This document shows positions 7,245-15,830 of a stretch of DNA of 36,779 nucleotides, one piece after another. The notes beneath the pieces were generated by a model. The model was given only the letters and a program-made list of their open reading frames with translations. It made no database searches and was not told the origin of the DNA. The stretch is from Sulfurovum sp. (lineage in GTDB: Bacteria; Campylobacterota; Campylobacteria; Campylobacterales; Sulfurovaceae), in NCBI GenBank assembly GCA_027062365.1, contig JAMOTK010000059.1, positions 1 to 36,779 of the forward strand, in the 5' to 3' direction. The position numbers and the translations under genes are program-made. How positions within the stretch are numbered: position 1 is the first letter of the stretch; each line of letters begins with the position of its first letter.

Positions 7245-7273
7245 TTGACATGGTAGCTCATTTGTGCTACAAT
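7245..7273 (+). promoter_or_regulatory. sigma70 promoter with embedded palindrome (relB/dinJ)
   Basis: TTGACA (7245-7250), exactly 17 bases, then TACAAT (7268-7273). An inverted repeat GTAGC (7253-7257) / GCTAC (7266-7270) fills the spacer and touches the -10. That is where an autoregulating antitoxin would be expected to bind. It is the best consensus promoter I saw in the window. Confidence 0.75.
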
Positions 7274-7292
7274 GAATAAAAAAGGATTTTAT

Positions 7293-7565
7293 ATGGCACT
7301 AGATGCAACAGTAAGAGCAAGAATAGATGCAGGTTTAAAAGAAGATGTTGAGAAGATTTTATCTGAGATAGGACTAAGTACGTCTCAAGCGATTACTATG
7401 TTTATGAAAGGCATTAAACGTGAACGTGGTATACCTATGGAGTTGAAAATTCCTAATGAAGTCACTATGCAAGTGATTGAAGATGCACGTAATGGTGTGA
7501 ACATGGAAGAAATAACACTTGAAGAGACGATAGCCGAACATAAAAGAGATTATAGTAAAAATTAA
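7293..7565 (+). CDS. RelB/DinJ-family antitoxin without an adjacent toxin
   Basis: About 90 residues. The N-terminal ribbon-helix-helix (MALDATVRARIDAGLKEDVE, then KILSEIGLSTSQAITMF) is typical of RelB/DinJ antitoxins, followed by GIPMELKIPNEVTMQVIEDA. I place the start at ATG 7293: AAAGGA at 7281-7286 is 6 bases before it, while the ATG at 7272 lies inside the -10 box and cannot be transcribed from this promoter. No RelE/YafQ-type toxin follows; the next gene is a sirtuin 9 bases on. It is either an orphan antitoxin or part of a pair whose toxin was lost. Confidence 0.8.
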   Translation: MALDATVRARIDAGLKEDVEKILSEIGLSTSQAITMFMKGIKRERGIPMELKIPNEVTMQVIEDARNGVNMEEITLEETIAEHKRDYSKN

Positions 7566-7574
7566 GGTAAGAAA

Positions 7575-8273
7575 ATGCAAACAAAAAAGGTATATATACT
7601 CTCAGGAGCAGGGATAAGTGCTGAGTCTGGTATACGGACGTTTCGAGATAGTGATGGTTTATGGGAGGAGTATCGTATCGAAGAAGTTTGCTCTGTTCAA
7701 GGATGGAAGGCAGACCGTCAAAAGGTAAGTGATTTTTATGATGCTAGACGTGCAGACTTAGAAAGTAAAGTTCCTAACCATGCACATATATCCTTAGCCA
7801 AACTCAAAGAAACATACCCTGATAATATCATTATGCTTACACAAAATGTAGATAATATGTTAGAAAAAGCTGGATGTGAGGATGTGATACATTTACACGG
7901 TACACTCACAGATTTACGGTGTGAAGAGTGTGAATCTGTTTTTGATATAGGCTATGAAAGTCAAGAAGGCAAAGTTTGTCCAAGGTGTAAAAGCAAAAAT
8001 GTACGCCACAATGTAGTGATGTTTGGAGAACAAGCACCTGCGTATAGCCACTTACGGACACTCTATAACGAAGCCGAAATGGTGGTAGTCATGGGTACAA
8101 GTGGACAAGTTATAGACACAGCCTACATCGCCCAACTTGTAGAACATTCCATCTTAAACAACCTAGATGAAGACCCCAATATAGACCAATATTTTAAAAC
8201 ACGTATCTATGAACCTGCTACGATAGGGGTAGTAAAAGTAGTAGAGATGGTAAAAGAATTTTTGGAGGGATAA
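7575..8273 (+). CDS. cobB: NAD-dependent sirtuin deacylase (CobB/Sir2)
   Basis: It removes acyl groups from lysine using NAD+. It shows GAGISAESGI (11-20), FRDSDGLW, TQNVDNMLEKAG, HLHGT with catalytic H108, and a zinc ribbon of C116-x2-C119 and C135-x2-C138. FYDARR places Y55 and R58 in the YxxR motif that in SIRT5 and E. coli CobB allows succinyl/malonyl-lysine removal. VVVMGTSGQV matches the late NAD-binding segment. At 232 residues it is a minimal bacterial sirtuin. It follows the antitoxin gene closely and may share its promoter. Confidence 0.93.
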   Translation: MQTKKVYILSGAGISAESGIRTFRDSDGLWEEYRIEEVCSVQGWKADRQKVSDFYDARRADLESKVPNHAHISLAKLKETYPDNIIMLTQNVDNMLEKAGCEDVIHLHGTLTDLRCEECESVFDIGYESQEGKVCPRCKSKNVRHNVVMFGEQAPAYSHLRTLYNEAEMVVVMGTSGQVIDTAYIAQLVEHSILNNLDEDPNIDQYFKTRIYEPATIGVVKVVEMVKEFLEG

Positions 8274-8292
8274 AATACTATTTTACCTTTAG

Positions 8293-10284
<1,992 letters not shown>

Positions 10285-10305
10285 TAATGATTGTGTTTAA
10301 ATATA

Positions 10306-10434
10306 GATTGGTTGGTACTGGGTGGGCAGAATGGTTTATATAAGTATAAATGTACTTAAAAATAAGTATAAAACCAATCATAACTATCTAATACATCACG
10401 ATATAACGTAAAAATTATAAAAATATGATATAAT
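10306..10434 (+). promoter_or_regulatory. ligA-fic intergenic control region
   Basis: It contains a -10 TATAAT (10429-10434) with no good -35. A direct repeat TAAGTATAAA occurs at 10341-10350 and 10363-10372. A wide inverted repeat GATTGGTT (10306-10313) / AACCAATC (10372-10379) encloses both. The repeats are suitable operator half-sites for the Fic protein's own winged helix, but this is inference. Confidence 0.4.
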
Positions 10435-10469
10435 GAACCAAATTTTAAAAAATGGTTTTCAGGACTTGC

Positions 10470-11804
10470 ATGGCTAAAAATATTATAGAAAAAGCACCGT
10501 TTCTATTTAAGGATGTATTACCCTCTAATGGTTTATTTGATGTAAAGTATATTTTACGCTATAAAGAAGTAGATGATAAGGGAAATTACCTTTATTGGGA
10601 TCAGCTTAAATGGCGAATAGATGAAAATGATGATGCTAAAAAAGCTTGGTATGCTACTAAATGGGTAAGAGATAGACTATTAAAAAAGATTGTATTACTA
10701 GATAAAGATGATAACTCTTTTTATTTTTGTATGCCAGATACACTACAAGCAAAACTGTTTAAAATTTCAAATTTGGCTGGGCAAGGGATTATCCCTCATC
10801 ACTCTATTAAAAGTCAATATCTTATATCTTCATTGGTGATGGAAGAGGCTATCAGTAGTTCTCAGTTAGAGGGAGCTTCTACCACGAGAAAAGTAGCCAA
10901 AGAGATACTCATATCAGAACGAAAGCCCAAGACACAAGATGAGCAGATGATTGTCAATAATTATTTTCTTATGAAAGAGATACAAGGGTGTAAAGATGAA
11001 GAATTGTCTGTAGATATGATGCTTAATCTGCATCAAATAGCTACCAAAGGTACACATGATAATGACAATGTAGCAGGGGAACTTAGAAAAAGTAATGATA
11101 TTGTTATTATGGATAGTGAAGATAATATCTTACATCAGCCACCTTTGGTGTCTGCCTTACCTAAAAGGTTACGTAAATTATGTGATTTTGCCAATGAGAA
11201 GCACACAGGAGAAGAGGGTAGTATCTTTATACATCCTATTGTAAAAGCAATACTATTGCACTTTATGATTGGGTATGAACACCCCTTTGCTGATGGGAAT
11301 GGTAGAACGGCTAGAGCAATATTTTATTGGTTTATGCTAAAAAATGGATTTGATTATTTTGAATATATTTCTATTAGTAAATTTTTAAAAGAAGCACCAA
11401 AGAAATATAGTATGTCCTATCTGTATAGTGAGATTGATGACAATGATTTGACCTATTTTATATACTATCAAGTAGATATTATCTTAAGAGCTATTGATGA
11501 CTTACTTGCATATCTACAAAAGAAAAGTGTAGAATACGAAGAGATTACACATATTTTAAAAGATTCATCTTTACATGAACAGTTAAATTTTGTGCAAAAA
11601 GATATGATAAAAAAAGCAATAAAATATCCAGGTAGAGTCTTTACAGGTCTTGAAATATCAGCAGATTATGATATTTCTCCAACAACAGCGAGAAAATATC
11701 TAAATGCATTGGTAGCCTATAAAATACTTATTAGTTACAAAGATGGTAAAACCAAAGCATATATTGCTCCTGCAAATTTACATGAAATAATAAAGGCAAA
11801 TTAG
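10470..11804 (+). CDS. Fic-domain protein (class II, self-inhibited) with C-terminal winged helix
   Basis: Fic proteins usually transfer AMP from ATP to a target hydroxyl. The catalytic motif HPFADGNGRTARA is intact (catalytic His 271 from the chosen start). An N-terminal inhibitory helix SSQLEGAS supplies the (S/T)xxxE(G/N) glutamate (E134) that blocks ATP, which makes it class II. An N-terminal ~100-residue Fic_N-like region precedes it. The C-terminus (IKYPGRVFTGLEISADYDIS, then PTTARKYLNALVAYKIL) is a winged helix-turn-helix. ATG 10470 is preferred over 10452 because CAGGA lies just upstream. It stands alone, followed by a toxin-antitoxin pair, in an accessory pocket. The target is unknown. 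Confidence 0.88.
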   Translation: MAKNIIEKAPFLFKDVLPSNGLFDVKYILRYKEVDDKGNYLYWDQLKWRIDENDDAKKAWYATKWVRDRLLKKIVLLDKDDNSFYFCMPDTLQAKLFKISNLAGQGIIPHHSIKSQYLISSLVMEEAISSSQLEGASTTRKVAKEILISERKPKTQDEQMIVNNYFLMKEIQGCKDEELSVDMMLNLHQIATKGTHDNDNVAGELRKSNDIVIMDSEDNILHQPPLVSALPKRLRKLCDFANEKHTGEEGSIFIHPIVKAILLHFMIGYEHPFADGNGRTARAIFYWFMLKNGFDYFEYISISKFLKEAPKKYSMSYLYSEIDDNDLTYFIYYQVDIILRAIDDLLAYLQKKSVEYEEITHILKDSSLHEQLNFVQKDMIKKAIKYPGRVFTGLEISADYDISPTTARKYLNALVAYKILISYKDGKTKAYIAPANLHEIIKAN

Positions 11805-11900
11805 ATAAACACCGTGCAAATTATATTTTAATATCCCTTTAACTTTAAAACACTATACTATTCACAAGTAAATTAACCAGTAAATAAAAAGGAGAATACA

Positions 11901-12197
11901 ATGGTAAACTATACAGAAAATGAACTTTTTTCTATTACTGACTTTACAAAAAAGATAAGTTCACTCCTTAAAGATGTAAAAAATAACACGCTTGAAAAGA
12001 TAGGGGTACTTAAAAACAATCGTTTAGAGGCTGTGGTACTTTCTACTGCTGAGTATACACGACTCAAACAGATAGAAGAAGATGCATTATGTAGTCAATG
12101 GACGTACTGGGAAGATGAAGAGTTAGATAACTTTGGTAAGATTGCTATAGGGTTGAGTAAACATGACTATGATGATGAGGACTACTCTACATGGTAG
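11901..12197 (+). CDS. Phd/YefM-type antitoxin
   Basis: At 98 residues, it has an N-terminal Phd/YefM fold signature: FSITDFTKKISSLLKDVKNN, then IGVLKNNRLEAVVLSTAEYTRLKQIEE. The acidic, disordered C-terminal tail (WEDEELDNF...HDYDDEDYSTW) should wrap the toxin. A strong AAGGAG lies before the ATG. Upstream, AGTAAAT is repeated at 11867-11873 and 11879-11885, and a -10-like TATACT lies at 11854-11859; these are candidates for autoregulation. It overlaps the toxin gene by 7 bases. Confidence 0.8.
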   Translation: MVNYTENELFSITDFTKKISSLLKDVKNNTLEKIGVLKNNRLEAVVLSTAEYTRLKQIEEDALCSQWTYWEDEELDNFGKIAIGLSKHDYDDEDYSTW

Positions 12198-12511
12198 GAA
12201 GTATTTATTTTATAGAGATGCCTTACTCTGATTTTAGAGAGTTCAAAGGGCGACCTGTACTTGTGTTTAGGCAGATAGATAAGAGTGATGTTCTTGTTCT
12301 ACCATTGACTACTAACCTAAACAGAGAAGGTATAGTCATAAGTAATCAAGATATAGAACAAGGCTCACTTAAAAAAGAGTCTGTGGTTATAATCCCAAAG
12401 ATAACGGCGATAGACTCGGAACTCATAAGTACAAGTCGTAAGATTGCTACACTAAAAGAGAAAACATTTAAAGTTGTACTACAAGAAATATGTACTAAGC
12501 TTGAGTGTTAA
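12191..12511 (+). CDS. MazF/PemK-like toxin
   Basis: At 106 residues, it shows the PemK/MazF beta-barrel pattern: GSIYFIEMPYSDFREFKGRP, VLVFRQIDKSDVLVLPLTTN and KKESVVIIPKITAIDSELI. MazF-type toxins cleave mRNA at short motifs. The match is to the more divergent PemK-like branch, in which the opening G-x-I/V-x-x-x segment and the R-P-V/VLV strand are kept. It overlaps the Phd-type antitoxin gene by 7 bases, the usual antitoxin-first order. The mixed Phd-antitoxin/MazF-toxin pairing is a known combination. Confidence 0.78.
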   Translation: MVGSIYFIEMPYSDFREFKGRPVLVFRQIDKSDVLVLPLTTNLNREGIVISNQDIEQGSLKKESVVIIPKITAIDSELISTSRKIATLKEKTFKVVLQEICTKLEC

Positions 12512-12535
12512 AATAATGATAAAAGAGATAAATAA

Positions 12536-13255
12536 ATGAGAGTAGATAAATACCTAGTAGATGAGGGTTACTTTGAGAGTCGTAACCGTGCGAATGATGC
12601 GATAAAATCAGGACAAGTTTTGGTCAATGGAAAGAAAGCGAAAGCCTCTACAAAAGTGGATGCAGATGCTTTGGTGGAGGTAGAAAACACAAAATTTTAT
12701 GTGAGCCGTGCAGGGCGAAAGCTAGAAGCATTTTTGGATGAATGTCCTATCGATATGAAAGAGGCAAAAGCTTTAGACATAGGCTCTAGTACGGGAGGAT
12801 TTGCACAGATACTCTTAGCCCAAGGGGTAGCCTCTTTGTCTTGTGTGGATGTAGGTAGAGACCAATTACATATCTCTTTACGTCAAGATACTAAGGTTTC
12901 TTTGTTTGAGGAAACTGATATACGTGCCTTTGAGAGTGAGGATATGTTTGGGCTCATCTCTTGTGATGTGTCGTTTATCTCTGTGTTAAAAATCATAGAT
13001 GAGATAGATAGACTAAGTCAAAAGGGTACAAATATAGTCATACTGTATAAACCACAGTTTGAAGTAGGCAAAGATGTAAAGCGTGATTCTAAAGGGGTGG
13101 TACAGGACAAAGATGCCATAGCTAGACGCAAAGAAGAATTTGAAGCGATTACTTTGGGCTTAGGATGGGATGAACAGTACCAATCACTCTCCAAAATACA
13201 AGGTAAAGAGGGAAATCAAGAGTATCTTTATCATTTTATCAAACTAGGCAGATAA
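12536..13255 (+). CDS. tlyA: TlyA-family rRNA 2'-O-methyltransferase
   Basis: The N-terminal S4 RNA-binding domain (residues 1-60: MRVDKYLVDEGYFESRNRAN then DAIKSGQVLVNGKK) is followed by a FtsJ-like methyltransferase with SAM motif ALDIGSSTGGFAQILL. TlyA proteins methylate ribose in 23S (and in some species 16S) rRNA, which affects capreomycin susceptibility; the short 239-residue form suggests the type I enzyme that acts on 23S only, but that is inference. YVSRAGRKLEAFLDE and VILYKPQFEVGK are family segments. The stop abuts the ribF start. Confidence 0.93.
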   Translation: MRVDKYLVDEGYFESRNRANDAIKSGQVLVNGKKAKASTKVDADALVEVENTKFYVSRAGRKLEAFLDECPIDMKEAKALDIGSSTGGFAQILLAQGVASLSCVDVGRDQLHISLRQDTKVSLFEETDIRAFESEDMFGLISCDVSFISVLKIIDEIDRLSQKGTNIVILYKPQFEVGKDVKRDSKGVVQDKDAIARRKEEFEAITLGLGWDEQYQSLSKIQGKEGNQEYLYHFIKLGR

Positions 13256-14086
13256 TTGGTGTATAAAAACCGAATAAAATCCATTGCCATTGGTTCTTTT
13301 GATGGTATTCATGTGGCTCATCAACGCTTGATTTTGGAAGCAGAAGCTGTGGTGATTATAGAACGAAACTCTGGCTATTTGACTTCTGGATTTAAGCGTT
13401 CAAAATTTACGAATAGACCTTGTTATTTTTACCATTTTGAGAGTATTAAAGCCTTAGACCCCCAAGCCTTTGTAGAGATGTTGAAAGTAGATTTTCCTTA
13501 CCTAGAGAAGATAGTCGTGGGCTATGATTTTCACTTTGGCAAAAACAAAGCAGGAAATGCAGAGATGTTGCGTTCTTTGTGCGACAAAGAAGTGATGGTC
13601 ATTGACGAAGTAAGCCTTAAAGGCATTTCTGTACACTCACGAACGATTAAAAATTATATATCTTCAGGCAATATGACCCTAGCTAATGCACTTTTGGGGC
13701 GAGAGTATCATATTGAAGGAAGTATCATAAGAGGGCAAGGTTTGGGCAAAAAATCTTTAGTGCCTACGCTCAATTTAGAAGTCCAAGAGTATATTTTGCC
13801 TCTAGCAGGGGTTTATGCGACTTTGACGGTCATTGATGGGTTGATATACGAATCGGTAAGCTTTTTAGGACACCGTGTGACCACCGATGGAGTGTATGCC
13901 ATAGAAACACATATACTAGACAAAGACTTAGGCGAAGTCAAAGGCAAAATCAAGCTAGTTTTTATAGCATTTTTACGAGCCAATCAAAAGTTTGAAAGCC
14001 TTGAAATCCTCAAAGCACAAATCACCCAAGACATAGCCCAAGCCAAAGAGGTTTTAGATAAAGGAGACTCTCATGGAAAAAGATAA
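13256..14086 (+). CDS. ribF: bifunctional riboflavin kinase / FAD synthetase
   Basis: It makes FMN and FAD from riboflavin. The N-terminal adenylyltransferase has [15 protein letters not shown] (nucleotide-binding GxFDGxHxxH) and a divergent late motif [16 protein letters not shown]. The C-terminal flavokinase has [19 protein letters not shown] (PTxN) and [11 protein letters not shown]. At 276 residues it is short against about 310 in E. coli. It starts on a non-ATG codon: TTG 13256 directly after the tlyA stop, or GTG 13259. It overlaps cmoA by 14 bases. Confidence 0.9.
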   Translation: MVYKNRIKSIAIGSFDGIHVAHQRLILEAEAVVIIERNSGYLTSGFKRSKFTNRPCYFYHFESIKALDPQAFVEMLKVDFPYLEKIVVGYDFHFGKNKAGNAEMLRSLCDKEVMVIDEVSLKGISVHSRTIKNYISSGNMTLANALLGREYHIEGSIIRGQGLGKKSLVPTLNLEVQEYILPLAGVYATLTVIDGLIYESVSFLGHRVTTDGVYAIETHILDKDLGEVKGKIKLVFIAFLRANQKFESLEILKAQITQDIAQAKEVLDKGDSHGKR

Positions 14087-14783
14087 AGTATTTAGCCAAA
14101 AGATAGAAAAAAAGTTTGAATTTGATGAAGCCGTTGCCTCGGTATTTGATGATATGCTTTCTCGTTCTGTGCCTTTTTATGCTGAGGTACAAAAGTTAGT
14201 TATCGCTTTGATTTTGGCAAGACAAAAAGAGGGCATGAAAGTCTTGGATTTAGGTGTTTCTACTGCCAAATTCTTACTTGAATTAGACAGTAAATCGTCG
14301 GTAAAAATGCACTTAAAAGGTTTAGACAATTCCCAAGCCATGCTAGACCGAGCCACACAAAAATGCCAAGCCTTTGGGGCAAATATCGCACTTGAACTCG
14401 TAGATATGTTAGGCTATGACTATAAAAATGAAGAGGTTATTATCGCAAACTATACTTTGCAATTCATTCGCCCTATTCAACGCCTAGAACTCATCAAAAA
14501 GCTCTATGAAGGCATGAAAGAAGAGGGGATTTTCATCTTTTCTGAAAAAGTTGTTTTTGAGGATAAAGTCTTGGATAAAGAGATGATAGATATTTATTAT
14601 GCCTACAAAAAAGCCCAAGGCTACAGCGACTACGAAATCGCCCAAAAAAGAGAAGCCCTAGAAAATGTGCTTATTCCTTTTACGATTAAAGAGAATATTC
14701 AAATGTGCAAAGACGCAGGATTTAGCCAAGTCGAAACAGTATTTCAATGGGCAAACTTTGTCACATTTGTTGTGAAAAAGTAG
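14073..14783 (+). CDS. cmoA: carboxy-SAM synthase
   Basis: It makes carboxy-S-adenosylmethionine from SAM and prephenate for wobble-uridine (cmo5U) modification of tRNA. At 236 residues it has the family N-terminus ([20 protein letters not shown], then FYAEVQKLV), SAM motif [38 protein letters not shown] and [15 protein letters not shown] lies in front of the ATG, inside ribF. It is the last gene of tlyA-ribF-cmoA and is convergent with the Wadjet operon. Confidence 0.93.
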   Translation: MEKDKVFSQKIEKKFEFDEAVASVFDDMLSRSVPFYAEVQKLVIALILARQKEGMKVLDLGVSTAKFLLELDSKSSVKMHLKGLDNSQAMLDRATQKCQAFGANIALELVDMLGYDYKNEEVIIANYTLQFIRPIQRLELIKKLYEGMKEEGIFIFSEKVVFEDKVLDKEMIDIYYAYKKAQGYSDYEIAQKREALENVLIPFTIKENIQMCKDAGFSQVETVFQWANFVTFVVKK

Positions 14784-14800
14784 TGAATATCTTTTTTTTT
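14775..14800 (+). terminator. weak A/T stem with T-run after cmoA
   Basis: AAAAAG (14775-14780) can pair with CTTTTT (14791-14796), and the T-run continues to 14800. The stem is weak, so this is only a possible terminator. Confidence 0.3.
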
Positions 14801-14807
14801 ATATATT

Positions 14808-14858
14808 TTGTTCACAGGTATGTATAAGTTATTCACAGCTTATTCACTATGTGAAAAG
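14808..14858. other. DnaA-box-like cluster
   Basis: TTGTTCACA (14808-14816), TTATTCACA (14829-14837) and TTATTCACT (14840-14848) lie in the same direction. Their starts are 21 and 11 bases apart, so they are on one helical face. CTTTTCACA lies on the opposite strand (14850-14858). Two more TTCAC cores lie on the minus strand around 14772 and 14783. TTATTCACA matches the DnaA box known in Helicobacter, and TTCAC is, as I recall, the shared core of epsilonproteobacterial boxes. The role is unknown: origin-like, DnaA-titrating or regulatory. Confidence 0.5.
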
Positions 14859-14870
14859 CATAGTTTCTCT

Positions 14871-14925
14871 TAAAAATACCCTAAAAATTATCAAAATATT
14901 AAAAATCTTTAAAAATCTTTAAAAT
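14871..14925. repeat. phased A-tracts with tandem 10-mer
   Basis: Runs of 4-5 A start at about 14872, 14883, 14893, 14901, 14911 and 14921, roughly one helical turn apart. The 10-mer AAAAATCTTT is tandemly duplicated at 14901-14920. Such phasing predicts curved, easily melted DNA. It lies between the DnaA-box-like cluster and the end of jetD. Confidence 0.5.
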
Positions 14926-14939
14926 ATCGTAGTTTTTCA

Positions 14940-15830
14940 TCAATTTTCAGATGTACTAATACACGTTATTATAGAATCTATCCAACTCAATCCCTCTTGC
15001 TCAAAGCCTTTTTTAAACTTTCTGATTATATTAACTAAATTATTTACATTAACATCATCACAATTTAAATTCTCATACTGCTTTTGCTTTTTATACAACT
15101 CGCTATTGCCATATTTTTTAATTAGTTGTTCTATGTTGTCAGGTATAAACATAGAGTGCTTTTTAGATGCAATGCGTGGTAAAATTTTGTTTAAGTAGAT
15201 GTTTACTCCAGCTAAATCATAATCTCCAAAATGGATATATTCATTTTCCAAATCAGAAATCCACTCTAACATATAGGGAGTAATCACAACAAATAAAATA
15301 TTTGGCTTATCAAAAAACTTTGCATACCTTTTAGCAAACCAAACAACTTGATAGTTTTCTACTCCTACTATGACTGTATCTTCAGATATTTCTACTTTTT
15401 GAGTATGAAAAAAGAAGTACCCTAAACCATCGTTTGGTACTATGTTAATAGTATTGCCATCTAGTATTATATCTAGCTTTTGCAAAGATGATATATAGAG
15501 TCCGTGCATGCTTTTTGATGTTATCTCTTTTGAGTTATTATGATACTGCTGAATGGTGTCTCTTGATGATTTTTTATCAAATATGTCTTCTATATAGCTA
15601 TCTATTTTTTCTATGGAGTCAATATTGTAGTTATGGTTTTTTAAAAATAGAAATATATTCTCCTCTTTAGCTAAGTCTATGTACTTTCTACTACCCTTTT
15701 GACTCCTAGTTACTGCACCATTTAGTTTAAGTTGCTCTACTATCTTTTTATTTTTAAACTTACCTTCTGTTAAGCTTCCTATCTCTATGAGACTCTTTAG
15801 GTTTAAAAAGTCTTGTCTGTTTATTTTCAT
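14940..15830 (-). CDS. jetD: JetD-like Toprim nuclease subunit of a Wadjet system
   Basis: In Wadjet, JetD is the nuclease that cuts the plasmid after the SMC complex has extruded it. Its 296 residues have an N-terminal winged-helix-like region (IVEQLKLNGAVTRSQKGSRK). A DUF2220/Toprim-like core follows: E158 in VVGVENYQ, D203 and D205 in HFGDYDLAGVNIY, and a late EQE (277-279, GFEQEGLSW). These are the acidic metal-binding positions of the family. It is shorter than the two-domain JetD proteins of about 400 residues that I know. It overlaps jetC by 4 bases, last in a leftward four-gene operon. The call rests on motifs plus operon context. Confidence 0.8.
   Translation of the reverse strand: MKINRQDFLNLKSLIEIGSLTEGKFKNKKIVEQLKLNGAVTRSQKGSRKYIDLAKEENIFLFLKNHNYNIDSIEKIDSYIEDIFDKKSSRDTIQQYHNNSKEITSKSMHGLYISSLQKLDIILDGNTINIVPNDGLGYFFFHTQKVEISEDTVIVGVENYQVVWFAKRYAKFFDKPNILFVVITPYMLEWISDLENEYIHFGDYDLAGVNIYLNKILPRIASKKHSMFIPDNIEQLIKKYGNSELYKKQKQYENLNCDDVNVNNLVNIIRKFKKGFEQEGLSWIDSIITCISTSEN

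Noticed and set aside
7272-7292. ATG 7272 as the antitoxin start
   Set aside because: It overlaps the -10 box of the gene's own promoter, whereas 7293 has AAAGGA at proper spacing.
14784-14939. A small RNA or tRNA gene in the cmoA-jetD gap
   Set aside because: No cloverleaf or strong GC stem is visible; the content is DnaA-box-like 9-mers and A-tracts.
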